The notes under the pieces: generated by a model
The model's input: only the letters and a program-made list of their open reading frames with translations
What the model was told of the DNA's origin: nothing
Databases searched by the model: none
Part shown: in pieces, positions 8,313 through 17,196 of the stretch
Layout of the letters: each line of letters starts with the position of its first letter
Position numbering within the stretch: the first letter of the stretch is position 1
Assembly: GCF_004000805.1 (NCBI RefSeq)
Contig: NZ_BILY01000013.1
Span: 62,001 to 126,000, forward strand
Source of the DNA: Paenibacillus glycanilyticus NBRC 16618
Lineage (GTDB): Bacteria > Bacillota > Bacilli > Paenibacillales > Paenibacillaceae
Reading direction: 5' to 3'
DNA length: 64,000 nt
Program-made: the position numbers and the translations under genes

Positions 8313-10151
8313 TTAGCGGTACAGTCTGCGGTCTTCCGCTTCGCGTACCCACACCTGCATAAATCCAGCTTCCCGGTTATCCCACGCGTAATACGGGATC
8401 AGCTCGCAGGAACGGCCGTCCAACGTTCTGCCGCGCAGCACCGTTACTCCGCCAAGCTGATCGCCGGCATACTCGGCAACAAACGGTTCAGCGGCTTTAA
8501 ACGCGAATTCGTCATAGACAAGCTCCTGATTACCCGCCTGCTCAATGCAATAAACGACGGGACCGCGCTGGAAGGCGATCCTTCCGCGGTTCGCTTCCAC
8601 TTCTTCGAGGGAACGCAACGCGGTTACCGGCATATCCAGCTCCAGCACGACCGTATCGCCAGGCAGCCATTGCCGTTTAAGAACGAGGTAACCGTTCTCG
8701 GCCAGCGCCTCTTCACCGGTTACGGATTCGCCTTGCGCATAGATCCGGTAGCTTCCGCACCAGCCCGGCAGGCGCAGACGGAGGACGAATTCATCCGATT
8801 GCTCCGGATTTACGCGAAGCTCTACCCGGCCATCCCAAGGATAAGCCGTTGTTTGGGCAAGCGTCACGCTGCTTCCGCCCGCAAGCTTAACGGTCGTCTC
8901 GCTGCTTAAGTACTGGTTCACCGAAATCCCGTCTTCCGACGCCGCATACACGTATTGGCCAATCGACGGCAGGAATCTGGCAAGGTTCGTCGGGCAGCAG
9001 GAGGTATGGAACCATTCCACCCGGTGATGCTCGCCTTTGGATGCGAGCGGATTTACGTAGAAGAACCGGTCTCCGGATAACGAGATGCCCGACAGCGCCC
9101 CGTTAAACAGCTCTTTCTCCACGATATCCGCGTATTTGCCGTGACCATGCAGCAGATTCATCCGGTGATTCCAGAACGCCATCGCGATCGCCGCGCAGGT
9201 CTCGCAGTAAGCCGATTCGTTCGGGAGGTCGTAATCAAACGTGAAGCCTTCGTTATGGACGGACGGCCCAATGCCGCCAGTCACGTACATGTTCCGTTCT
9301 ACCGTATGCGCCCATACGCGGTCGAGGGCTTCCATATAAGCCGGATCACCCGAAGCCAGCACGACATCGGCCATCGCCGTGTACAGATACATCGCCCGGA
9401 CCGCATGCCCTTTTACCTCATGGATGTCCCTTACAGGCACATCGTCCTGGCAGTACGCCGGTCCCCAATCCTCTTTATCCCAGATGGCGCCAACGCCGTG
9501 GCCATGGCCGCGTTCCTCGAGAAGCCATAGAGCAAGCTTCCAGTACCGGTCTTCACCCGTCACGCCAAACAGCTTCACGAGGGCCAATTCAATTTCTTCA
9601 TGCCCTTCCGCCCAGTGGCGCTTGCCCGGTCCAAACAGCGTGTCGTAATGATCCGCCATTCGGCAGGCGACATCCAGCAGCCTGCGCTTGCCCGTCGCTT
9701 GATAGTAAGCAACGGCTGCTTCAATCAGATGGCCGCCATTGTACATCTCATGCTTTTCCATGTCGGTCCATTTAAGCTCCGGCGCTTCCAAAGTGTAATA
9801 CGTAGACAAATAACCGTCGCTCTCCTGAGCGGCCTCGATCAGTTCCGCAATCCGGTCGATCTCCGCCTCCAGCTTGGGATCACGGTCCGTCATAAGCGAG
9901 TAGGCCGCGCCTTCAAGCACCTTGTACACATCGGAATCGTTGTAGTACATGCCTTCAAACTTGCCTTCCGTCAATCCGCCGGCGATGGCAAAGTTGGCAA
10001 TCCGTCCCGTTTTCTCGCATTGGTCCAGACAGACGCCCATCGTTACGTTTTTGAGCGTCTCGAGGCGCGGACGCCAGAATGCATCGTTAATCTTTACTTC
10101 CGAGAACGGAACTCCGCGCCAGCCTTTAATCTGTTGATTCGCAATGGTCAC
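8313..10151 (-). CDS. GH127 beta-L-arabinofuranosidase
   Basis: A 612-residue glycoside hydrolase of family 127, which releases L-arabinofuranose from beta-linked arabinosides using a zinc-bound cysteine nucleophile. The active-site set known from the Bifidobacterium enzyme HypBA1 can be placed: CETC supplies the binding Glu and a zinc-ligand Cys, the Glu exactly 16 residues before it (in HNEGF) is the acid/base, and SCCPTNLAR supplies the nucleophile and the last Cys ligand. There is no signal peptide, so it acts in the cytoplasm on imported sugar. The start is GTG at 10151, with AAGGAGG 7 nt upstream. It is the last gene of the transporter operon, which fits hydrolysis of the imported disaccharide or oligosaccharide. 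Confidence 0.95.
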   Translation of the reverse strand: MTIANQQIKGWRGVPFSEVKINDAFWRPRLETLKNVTMGVCLDQCEKTGRIANFAIAGGLTEGKFEGMYYNDSDVYKVLEGAAYSLMTDRDPKLEAEIDRIAELIEAAQESDGYLSTYYTLEAPELKWTDMEKHEMYNGGHLIEAAVAYYQATGKRRLLDVACRMADHYDTLFGPGKRHWAEGHEEIELALVKLFGVTGEDRYWKLALWLLEERGHGHGVGAIWDKEDWGPAYCQDDVPVRDIHEVKGHAVRAMYLYTAMADVVLASGDPAYMEALDRVWAHTVERNMYVTGGIGPSVHNEGFTFDYDLPNESAYCETCAAIAMAFWNHRMNLLHGHGKYADIVEKELFNGALSGISLSGDRFFYVNPLASKGEHHRVEWFHTSCCPTNLARFLPSIGQYVYAASEDGISVNQYLSSETTVKLAGGSSVTLAQTTAYPWDGRVELRVNPEQSDEFVLRLRLPGWCGSYRIYAQGESVTGEEALAENGYLVLKRQWLPGDTVVLELDMPVTALRSLEEVEANRGRIAFQRGPVVYCIEQAGNQELVYDEFAFKAAEPFVAEYAGDQLGGVTVLRGRTLDGRSCELIPYYAWDNREAGFMQVWVREAEDRRLYR

Positions 10152-10176
10152 GTTTCTTCCTCCTTATTCGCCCTAG

Positions 10177-11007
10177 TTAACCTTTCAACCCGGTAAGCGT
10201 AATGCCTTCCAGGAAAAATCTTTGACCGATCAAAAAGACTAATACGCATGGCAGTACTACCGCCGTTGACGCAGCCATCAATAAATCCCATTGCGCATTA
10301 TAGCTGCCCTGGAACATCTGCAGGCCTAGCGCAAGCGTAAAACGGCTGTCGCTCTTCAAATAAATGAGCGGGCCCATGAAATCATTCCATGAAGCAAGGA
10401 ACGTAAAGAGCGCTACAACGATAACGGCCGAACGGCTGAGCGGCAGCAGGATGCGCCAATAGATCTGGAAGTAGTTCGCGCCGTCCACTAGAGCCGCCTC
10501 GTCGAAATCCTGCGGGATTGACATGTAGAACTGGCGCAGCAGGAAGATATTAAACATGCCGCCCCCGAAATACGCGGGCACGATCAGCGGGTAGAACGTA
10601 TCGTAGAAGCCAAGCTCCTTCCAGCCGATAAAGCTTGGAATAAGCGTTACCGCTCCCGGAAGCATCATCGAGGACATCAGAATGGCGAATACCATGTCGC
10701 GCCCCTTCCACTTAATGCGGGAGAAGCCAAAAGCGGCGATGGTACTCGAGACAACCGTTCCGAGCAGAACCCCGGCTACGATAATGAGTGTATTTTTGAA
10801 GAAGGTCCCGAACGGTACGACAGTCAAGGCCTCCTTGAAGTTTTCAAAGTGAAAAGGCTTCGGTATCCATTGCGGCGGCATGATGAAAATTTGCGACAAA
10901 TCCATCACCGAGCTGCGAAGCAGCCAAAGGAACGGCACGATAAACATCGCGGAAACGATAAGCAGGGAGGTAAACCCAGCGGTAAGCTTCAGCCTGGACT
11001 CTCTCAT
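10177..11007 (-). CDS. Carbohydrate ABC transporter permease, MalG type
   Basis: A 276-residue inner-membrane permease with six predicted transmembrane segments. The cytoplasmic EAA loop is clear: DEAALVDGANYFQIYWRILL at about 188-207, which contacts the ATPase. The family imports oligosaccharides together with a MalF-type partner, here the gene directly upstream, whose stop overlaps this ATG (ATGA at 11007). The GH127 gene starts 26 nt downstream. There is no ATP-binding subunit in the operon. In Firmicutes a shared ATPase such as MsmX usually energises such transporters, so this one probably relies on a distant gene. Confidence 0.95.
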   Translation of the reverse strand: MRESRLKLTAGFTSLLIVSAMFIVPFLWLLRSSVMDLSQIFIMPPQWIPKPFHFENFKEALTVVPFGTFFKNTLIIVAGVLLGTVVSSTIAAFGFSRIKWKGRDMVFAILMSSMMLPGAVTLIPSFIGWKELGFYDTFYPLIVPAYFGGGMFNIFLLRQFYMSIPQDFDEAALVDGANYFQIYWRILLPLSRSAVIVVALFTFLASWNDFMGPLIYLKSDSRFTLALGLQMFQGSYNAQWDLLMAASTAVVLPCVLVFLIGQRFFLEGITLTGLKG

Positions 11008-11951
11008 TGTTTTTCCCCCTCATAATGCACCCAGGATTTCGAGGTCTTAAAGACAAACACCGTAAAGATCATAATAATGATGAACAATACCCACGCCAGC
11101 GCGGAAGCATAGCCCATTTCCGTATCGCGGAATGCGGTACGCCACAGATAAAAGACGAAGAACAAGCTTTTGTTATTGGGTCCGCCTTGGGTCAGAATGT
11201 ACGCTTCGCTGAACACCTGGAAGGAGCCGATAATCGTCATAATGGTATTGAAAAAGATCGTTGGCGTCAGCATCGGAACCGTGATGTGGCGTAGCTTGCT
11301 ATACCATCCGCCGCCGTCAACGTCAATCGCTTCATAGTAGGATTTCGGTATACCCGACAGGCCGGCAAGGAAAATGATAACCGTACCGCCGATCCCCCAT
11401 AATGTCGTGAGCACGATGGACGGGATAACGCTGCCCTCTCCGAACAGCCAGTTGCTAGTTGGCAGATGAAGCCAATTAAGCGCCATATTCAGCAGGCCTA
11501 AATCCGGATTCATAAGCCACAGCCAGATCATCGAAGCGGCAACCGCCGGGACAATGCTCGGCAGGTAGATAATCGTCCGGAAAATCGCCCGGCCCTTGAC
11601 GTTCATATTAAGCAGGATCGCTAAAAAGAACGAAATAATGATAACCGCCGGCACGCGCAGAATAACGAAATAAAAGGTTGTGCCAAGCGACTTGTAGAAC
11701 AAATCGTCTTCTCCGCTGAACAGCTTGACATAGTTGTCCAGACCGATAAAGCTGGTCGTGTCTTTAAAGACGTTGTAATCCGTTAAGCTCAAATATAAGC
11801 TGGCAATCATCGGCCCTAGCGTATAGATAATAAAGCCGAGTATCGCCGGCGCTGTAAAGAGCAGGCCGTAGAACAGGGCCTTGCGCTCCCTTTTGCTGCT
11901 CTTTCTGGCAACCGTCTTGACGGACTTGCCCGTGTTTGCCGAAATCTCCAT
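11004..11951 (-). CDS. Carbohydrate ABC transporter permease, MalF type
   Basis: A 315-residue permease, with a basic cytoplasmic N-terminus and six transmembrane segments beginning at about residue 28. The EAA loop reads YYEAIDVDGGGWYSKLRHIT (about 218-237). It pairs with the MalG-type subunit encoded next in the operon. The ATG at 11951 lies 92 nt after the binding-protein gene, and the gap holds a strong hairpin (11976-12016) that may tune expression of the permeases relative to the binding protein. Confidence 0.95.
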   Translation of the reverse strand: MEISANTGKSVKTVARKSSKRERKALFYGLLFTAPAILGFIIYTLGPMIASLYLSLTDYNVFKDTTSFIGLDNYVKLFSGEDDLFYKSLGTTFYFVILRVPAVIIISFFLAILLNMNVKGRAIFRTIIYLPSIVPAVAASMIWLWLMNPDLGLLNMALNWLHLPTSNWLFGEGSVIPSIVLTTLWGIGGTVIIFLAGLSGIPKSYYEAIDVDGGGWYSKLRHITVPMLTPTIFFNTIMTIIGSFQVFSEAYILTQGGPNNKSLFFVFYLWRTAFRDTEMGYASALAWVLFIIIMIFTVFVFKTSKSWVHYEGEKQ

Positions 11952-11975
11952 GCCGTAACCCTCCCTGTCTATGGC

Positions 11976-12016
11976 AGAGGACAGCGATTCATCGAATTCC
12001 CGAACCGCTGTCCTCT
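11976..12016 (-). promoter_or_regulatory. Intercistronic hairpin between binding-protein and permease genes
   Basis: A perfect 11-bp stem (AGAGGACAGCG with CGCTGTCCTCT) with a 19-nt loop and no T run. Such hairpins after binding-protein genes commonly protect the upstream mRNA from 3' decay, so that more binding protein than permease is made. Here the structure is seen and the role inferred. Confidence 0.6.
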
Positions 12017-12042
12017 CCTGTTATCCGCGGTTTGCGGACAGC

Positions 12043-13497
12043 TTACTCGACGTCGCGCCGGCCTTGTACCTGCTGCTGCGCCTTCGCGGCAATGGAATCA
12101 AGAGCTTCCTGGGCGGTCTCTTTGCCCAGCCACACTTTATCCAAAGCGGGGTTAACGACATCCATGATTTTATTGAAGTTTTTCACGTAAGCCGTAGGCG
12201 TTGCATGGCTGTGATTCAGAAGCATGTCAATAATCGCGCCGTTATAGCCGGATGGGCGGGCTGCCAAATCTTTGGTCCACTTGTCCAGCTTCTCGCTGTC
12301 GGTGTACCAATCTTTAGGAGCAGGCATCCATGTTCCGTTAGTCAGCATGTCAAGCGAAGCTTCCGGATCAAGCAGCGCCTTCAGGAGCTCCCAGGATTCC
12401 TGCGGATGCTTGGTCGATTTGAAGATGGAGAACATGCCGGCTACTACGGTCGTTACCGGCTCTTTCATAACCGGCAGAACGCCTACGTTATAGTTGAACT
12501 TGGATTCCGCAAGCGAGGACGAAGCCCATTGTCCGTCAATAGCCATCGCAACCTTCTTCGTCTGAAGCGCGACGTTTGTTCCGGGAATATTTTTCGATTG
12601 GAGCGGAGATGGAGCGACATGGTACACGTTGATCAGGTCGGCCATCTTCTGGAACACTTCTACCGCCTCCGGTTGGTTAAGGGCGAAGGTTTTGCCGTCG
12701 GCCGACAGGAAGTCGCCGCCGTTGGAGTAGATAAAGTTACTGTAAGCGCCCCACCAGGTTGGCAGGTTGATGCCGAATTGCTTAATATTTTTAGGGTCGA
12801 AATTCGGATCCGCCGCATTGCGTCCCTTATTGTCGAGAGTCAGCTTCTTCGCAACGTCTACGAATTGATCCCAGGTCCATGCTTTGGAAGCGTCGGATGG
12901 AGGCGGTTCAATGCCGGCATCCTTGAATACGTCTTCGTTATAGAACAGTCCGAATGTCTCCGGACCGGGACCGATGCCGATAATGTTGCCCGGCGCCTGG
13001 GAGTACGTAATATTCGGAACAATCGAATCGAGCGTGATCTGCTGATCTTTAGAAAGGAAGTCCTGCAGGTTAAGGAACTTGCCTTCTTCCGCCAGAGGGA
13101 AGGCAATGGTCGCGGATTCCATCATCGCGACATCCGGCTCGTCGTTGCCGGCTACCATTGTCGTCAGCTTCGTATCGTAATCGCCGCTGCTAATAGACTG
13201 AAATTCGACTTTCACGTTCGGATGAGTCTTCTCGAAATTGGCAATGGCGGATTTGTACGCCGCTACTTCCGCCGGTGCGCCCCAGCCGGTCAGCTTCAGC
13301 GTAATTTTTTCTCCGCTGCTGGCACCGGTATCGGCACCGGAACTGCTCGTATTGGCCGAGCCGCTTGCGTTATTCGTGTTGGATGAGGAATTGCCATTGC
13401 TGGAACTATCGGACTTGGTGCAGCCGGACATGACAAGCACGGCCGACAGAACCGTAACCATAAATGCGGAAGTGTATTTCCATCGATTCATAATCAT
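12043..13497 (-). CDS. Sugar-binding lipoprotein of the arabinoside transporter
   Basis: A 484-residue family 1 solute-binding protein. The signal peptide ends in VLVMSGC (lipid Cys about 26). A long Ser/Asn/Gly linker follows to about residue 63, then the binding domain begins with KITLKLTGWGAP. The ATG at 13497 has AGGGG about 10 nt upstream; a second ATG two codons on is less well placed. It is anchored outside the membrane and captures the sugar for the two permeases encoded next. A TACAAT -10 box and a near-consensus cre site lie 64-90 nt upstream, so it is probably made from its own catabolite-repressed promoter besides read-through from the kinase gene. Confidence 0.93.
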   Translation of the reverse strand: MIMNRWKYTSAFMVTVLSAVLVMSGCTKSDSSSNGNSSSNTNNASGSANTSSSGADTGASSGEKITLKLTGWGAPAEVAAYKSAIANFEKTHPNVKVEFQSISSGDYDTKLTTMVAGNDEPDVAMMESATIAFPLAEEGKFLNLQDFLSKDQQITLDSIVPNITYSQAPGNIIGIGPGPETFGLFYNEDVFKDAGIEPPPSDASKAWTWDQFVDVAKKLTLDNKGRNAADPNFDPKNIKQFGINLPTWWGAYSNFIYSNGGDFLSADGKTFALNQPEAVEVFQKMADLINVYHVAPSPLQSKNIPGTNVALQTKKVAMAIDGQWASSSLAESKFNYNVGVLPVMKEPVTTVVAGMFSIFKSTKHPQESWELLKALLDPEASLDMLTNGTWMPAPKDWYTDSEKLDKWTKDLAARPSGYNGAIIDMLLNHSHATPTAYVKNFNKIMDVVNPALDKVWLGKETAQEALDSIAAKAQQQVQGRRDVE

Positions 13498-13560
13498 TTT
13501 TTTCGAGCCCCTCTCTCATTTCATCCTCATGGCTCATAGCTGCAGTCTATGATTGCTTTT

Positions 13561-13587
13561 ATTGTAGATGATGGATAACGCTTACAA
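13561..13587 (-). promoter_or_regulatory. Promoter -10 and CcpA cre site of the arabinoside transporter
   Basis: On the minus strand 13572-13587 reads TTGTAAGCGTTATCCA, matching the Bacillus cre consensus WTGNNARCGNWWWCAW at all but one position. TACAAT at 13561-13566 lies 5 nt closer to the gene. A CcpA dimer bound here would cover the -35 region, giving glucose repression. The -35 itself (TTGTAA) is only 15 nt from the -10, so the exact promoter is uncertain. Confidence 0.65.
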
Positions 13588-13616
13588 AACCCGAGCATTT
13601 CTAGAATGGTGGACTT

Positions 13617-15392
13617 TTATTGGGTCTTGCTCGGCAGATGGATGACGATGCTTGTCCCCTTGCCGGGAGCGGAATGAATGCGGATGCCGTATTCGTCGCC
13701 ATAGGCCATTCGGATGCGAGAGATCGTATTTTTAATTCCGATAGACGCGGATTCCTTGTACAATATCGTATCGATCCCTTCCTTGCTGATCCCCCGTCCG
13801 TTGTCGCGAACCTCGAAATAACGGCTGTCTTCCTCGATCCAGCCGCGTATCGTAATCTGCCCGCCTTCCTCCACGCCGCTGAATCCGTGCAGAATGGCAT
13901 TTTCCACAAAGGGCTGGAAGAGAAGTCTTGGCAGCTTTTTCTCATAGAGCGCCGGCTCAATCTCGTAAGCGACCGTGAACTTGCCCTCGAACCTGGCGGA
14001 CATGATAAAGAAGTAATTGCGCATCCATTCCAGCTCCTCCGACAGATGAACGGCCTCCCAATCTTTGCGGGACGTATAGTGCAGCATATTGGACAGGCAG
14101 ACCAGCATCTTGCTGAGCTCCGTCTGGCGATTCTCGAGAGCGGTCCAGTTCATGATGTTCAGCGTGTTATATAAAAAATGAGGATTCATCTGCATGTTAA
14201 GCGCCTGAATCTCCGCTTCCTTCTCCTTCAGCTTGATCTCGTAGTTTTCTTTCACGAGCATGGCAATCCGGTCATTCATCCGGTTAAAGCGCTGGGACAA
14301 GAGACCGAATTCGTCTTTCCGGTCCACGTCCACGCGGGCTTCAAAGTCCCCTTCCCCTACCGAACGCATCGCGCTCATGAGCTTCTTGATCGGACCCGTA
14401 ATGCGGCTAATGATGAAGTAAGCAAACACCAGGGCTACTACGCTTAAGGCGATGGCGCTGACGATCGTTGACGTCCGGAGAACCGGAACCAGGGAGCTTA
14501 CGAGCGCGGATTGCGGCGTAATGACAATCGACATCCAGCCCGTCACTTCCGAGCGGGCGAAGCTGACGATCTGGTTATGCCCGTTCAGCTTGATCCGCTG
14601 GCTCCCGCTGCCTTGCTCGCGGAAATGATCCATCCAGTCCTCATCGAAGCGCTTCGTTACCTGCGATTGGTCGCTCGAAGCCACGACGATATTGTCGGGA
14701 TCAAGCACCATATACGAGGAACCAGCCGGGATACTCCGCTCGAACAGCTCGTCCATCACCGTCGACTTGAAGCTGATCGCAAGCACGGGACGCTCGACTT
14801 CCGGCTTCAGCTTGACCAGCGTGCTGTCCTCCATGTGGGAGAAGTTAAGCAGCCTGGTTGCGGAGAACAAGTAACGGTAATCTATCGTCCCGTCTTGAAG
14901 CCAAGGCTGGTCGTACATCTTGATGAAATCGTAGGTCGGGTACCAGACCATCTTGCCCCCTGCCTTAACCGCTTCCTTGTAAATCGCGGACTGTACCGGA
15001 TTGCCAAGCGGCATCAGCATCGTGCTTCCGAAGGTGTAGTAAGAGGTCCACAGCTGCGCGGAATAGACATCCGAATTCTGGGAGAAATATTTGCTTAAGA
15101 TGGCCGTAACCTGCCGGTCGGCCGCGACAAGCTCCTCTTCTTTTGCCGGATTCAGGTTGTTGAAAATCTGGAACAGGTCCTTGTCCACGAACAAGGACCT
15201 GCTGTTCTGGTCGACGATCCCCAGCTTGGTGTCGATCACGTCGTTGTTTTTCATCACGACATCGTGAACATTGTTTTGCGCCTGCTCGGTAACGACCTTT
15301 AAGCTTGAATTGTAAAACAGCGTGCTCAGCACAAGCAGCGGCAAGGCGATAAGCGTCAGATAGCTGAGCAGCAGCCTTAATCGAAAAGTCAT
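13617..15392 (-). CDS. YesM-type sensor histidine kinase
   Basis: A 591-residue membrane kinase: transmembrane segment 1 at about 8-27, an extracytoplasmic Cache-like sensor to about 285, segment 2 at about 293-318, HAMP, the His_kinase signature NPHFLYNTLNIMNW (about 400-414) and a C-terminal HATPase with DNGRGIS and PGKGTSIVIHLP. YesM kinases sense plant-polysaccharide sugars in Bacillus and Paenibacillus. The start overlaps the stop of the AraC-type response regulator as ATGA (15392), so the pair is translated together. Position just before the transporter and GH127 genes says that the signal is probably an arabinoside or its complex with the binding protein. Confidence 0.94.
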   Translation of the reverse strand: MTFRLRLLLSYLTLIALPLLVLSTLFYNSSLKVVTEQAQNNVHDVVMKNNDVIDTKLGIVDQNSRSLFVDKDLFQIFNNLNPAKEEELVAADRQVTAILSKYFSQNSDVYSAQLWTSYYTFGSTMLMPLGNPVQSAIYKEAVKAGGKMVWYPTYDFIKMYDQPWLQDGTIDYRYLFSATRLLNFSHMEDSTLVKLKPEVERPVLAISFKSTVMDELFERSIPAGSSYMVLDPDNIVVASSDQSQVTKRFDEDWMDHFREQGSGSQRIKLNGHNQIVSFARSEVTGWMSIVITPQSALVSSLVPVLRTSTIVSAIALSVVALVFAYFIISRITGPIKKLMSAMRSVGEGDFEARVDVDRKDEFGLLSQRFNRMNDRIAMLVKENYEIKLKEKEAEIQALNMQMNPHFLYNTLNIMNWTALENRQTELSKMLVCLSNMLHYTSRKDWEAVHLSEELEWMRNYFFIMSARFEGKFTVAYEIEPALYEKKLPRLLFQPFVENAILHGFSGVEEGGQITIRGWIEEDSRYFEVRDNGRGISKEGIDTILYKESASIGIKNTISRIRMAYGDEYGIRIHSAPGKGTSIVIHLPSKTQ

Positions 15393-17005
15393 GGCCTATC
15401 CCCGCCCCACGTCTGCGGACGCAGCGTATGCTTATAAGCTTCCGGCGACAACCCTACCTGCCGCTTGAATATCCGGGTGAAATATTTCGTATCCCGGTAG
15501 CCGCATTGCTCCGCAATTTCATAGATTTTAAGCCGCCCGCCGGCCAGCAGCTCCTTCGCCGCCCGTATACGGGCTTCCGTCAAATGATCGGAGAACGAGC
15601 GTCCGGTGCGGCTTTTTATCAAGGTGCTGAAGTAGGAGGGGTTGAAATGAAATTGTTCCGCTGCTCTATCAAGCGTCAGATCCTCCGCATAATGCCCCTG
15701 AATCCAATTCAGGCATTGCTCCACCGCCAGCTCCCCGCTGCCCTGCTTCCGGTCCGTCAGCGATTTGTGCACCTCAGCTAGTCTGACCAGCATCAGCTCC
15801 ATCAGCATACCGCTGCTCGCGCAAGAAGGAATTGCCGTAGACGCGGTATCCGCGAGAGCGCTTCCAACCTGTTGGTCTATGATGCCCGAGGTCCGGCTCT
15901 TCAGCTTCATCAGCGTAAGAGACGCATAATTTTTCATCAGCTTCGGCTCCGTGTAACCCTGCGAGGACAGCTCGGCAAAGGCAGCCCGGCACATGGCTTC
16001 TGCTCTTTCGAGCGACTGCTCCTGCAGCGCTTCGAACAGCAGCTCGCCATCCAGCTGGAAGACGGGATTCGTATGGCCCAGCCCGATTTCATGACCAAAG
16101 GTTACGACGCTCGCCCATTCCTCATGGAAAGCATATTCCAATGCTTCCTCCGCCTCGCGGTAAAGCTTGGGGATAAAGATCTCGGCGGGATTCAGACTAT
16201 GCTCCGTCTGCAGAACCGCAATGCCATGGGAAACCGCGCCGCAAGCGCGCCATATCTCCGTCTGCTCCGTCAGGCAGGAGCGCAGCTCCTCTATACCCGC
16301 TGCCGGCTGGGTCTCCCGCTTCAGCACGGTGACCAGGCGAATGCTGTGCTGCGATACCGTCTGCAAAGGAAACACGCAAGCCTCGCCATAGACCGATACC
16401 CGCTGCTTAAGCTGTTCGACCAGCTCCGTCACGGGGAAAGCTTCTCCTTCATTTCGGATTTCCGTCAATACGAGAGTGTTCATTTGCCTAAGCAAAGGCC
16501 ACTCCTCCAGGTCAACCTCTTCGCCAGGAGGAAGTACGCCGTGCAGCCACTGGTGCAGCAGCCGGCTACGGTAGGCAGAAGATGCGAGCTCAAGCTTTTG
16601 CTTCATCTCGGCCGACTCGCCGCGCTCCCGTTCTTCTTCCGCAAGCTGCCGGTCAAGCCGCTGCAGCAGGACCTCCACCTTGTCCACGTCGACAGGCTTG
16701 AGCAGATAGTCGTACGCGCCATGGCGAATCGCTCTTTGGGCGTACTCGAACAAATTATAAGCCGATACCATAACGACCTTGGTCCGCAGCTCCTCTTCCT
16801 TCAGCCGCTGCAGGAACGCAAGCCCGTCAAGCTTCGGCATTTGTATATCGCTAAGCACCACATCGGGCTGTTCTTCCCTGACCAGGGCAAGGGCCGCTTC
16901 TCCATCCTTGGCCGTTTTCACCTTGGCCTCCGGGCGCATCATTTGAATCATGCCGGCCATTCCTCTCAAATGCCGCGGTTCGTCGTCAACGATCAATATG
17001 TTCAT
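15389..17005 (-). CDS. YesN-type response regulator with AraC DNA-binding domain
   Basis: A 538-residue regulator. The receiver domain (1-120) has the acidic pair in IVDDEP, the phospho-acceptor Asp53 in LSDIQMP, and the Lys in LLKPVDV. A middle region of about 300 residues links it to a C-terminal AraC/XylS domain with two helix-turn-helix units (about 435-530), including IYEIAEQCGYRDTKYFTRIF. It is expected to be phosphorylated by the kinase encoded next and to activate the transporter and GH127 genes. The ATG at 17005 has AAAGGA 8 nt upstream; a GTG six codons earlier would place the binding site inside the gene, so I reject it. Confidence 0.94.
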   Translation of the reverse strand: MNILIVDDEPRHLRGMAGMIQMMRPEAKVKTAKDGEAALALVREEQPDVVLSDIQMPKLDGLAFLQRLKEEELRTKVVMVSAYNLFEYAQRAIRHGAYDYLLKPVDVDKVEVLLQRLDRQLAEEERERGESAEMKQKLELASSAYRSRLLHQWLHGVLPPGEEVDLEEWPLLRQMNTLVLTEIRNEGEAFPVTELVEQLKQRVSVYGEACVFPLQTVSQHSIRLVTVLKRETQPAAGIEELRSCLTEQTEIWRACGAVSHGIAVLQTEHSLNPAEIFIPKLYREAEEALEYAFHEEWASVVTFGHEIGLGHTNPVFQLDGELLFEALQEQSLERAEAMCRAAFAELSSQGYTEPKLMKNYASLTLMKLKSRTSGIIDQQVGSALADTASTAIPSCASSGMLMELMLVRLAEVHKSLTDRKQGSGELAVEQCLNWIQGHYAEDLTLDRAAEQFHFNPSYFSTLIKSRTGRSFSDHLTEARIRAAKELLAGGRLKIYEIAEQCGYRDTKYFTRIFKRQVGLSPEAYKHTLRPQTWGGDRP

Positions 17006-17102
17006 GAGACCAGTCCTTTCCACCCTTTTTTCAGCAGGCTGTTTTCTTAATACAGTACTACGCGCCTTGCCGCTTGAATAGGGGGATAGAGCTTTAACGA
17101 TA

Positions 17103-17117
17103 TGCCAATTGTTATCA
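17103..17117. promoter_or_regulatory. Possible Fur/PerR-family box upstream of catalase
   Basis: The minus strand reads TGATAACAATTGGCA, which matches 11 of 14 defined positions of the Fur-family 7-1-7 box TGATAATnATTATCA. Catalase genes in Firmicutes are often under PerR, whose box is closely related, but the PerR match is poorer (9 of 14). The site lies between the divergent catalase and response-regulator genes. Confidence 0.3.
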
Positions 17118-17196
17118 TAAACTCTTTCGGAATGAGGAATAGTAGTGGAGTATTAGGTAAAATCGACTTTAAATTGGAAATGGAGGAAATGCTAAA

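Noticed and set aside
11971..13386. A 471-codon plus-strand frame opposite the sugar-binding protein
   Set aside because: It is antisense to a clear lipoprotein gene with signal peptide and linker; no binding site or motif supports it.
17103..17117. A firm PerR box for catalase
   Set aside because: Only 9 of 14 positions fit the PerR consensus; I list it as a weak Fur-family candidate only.
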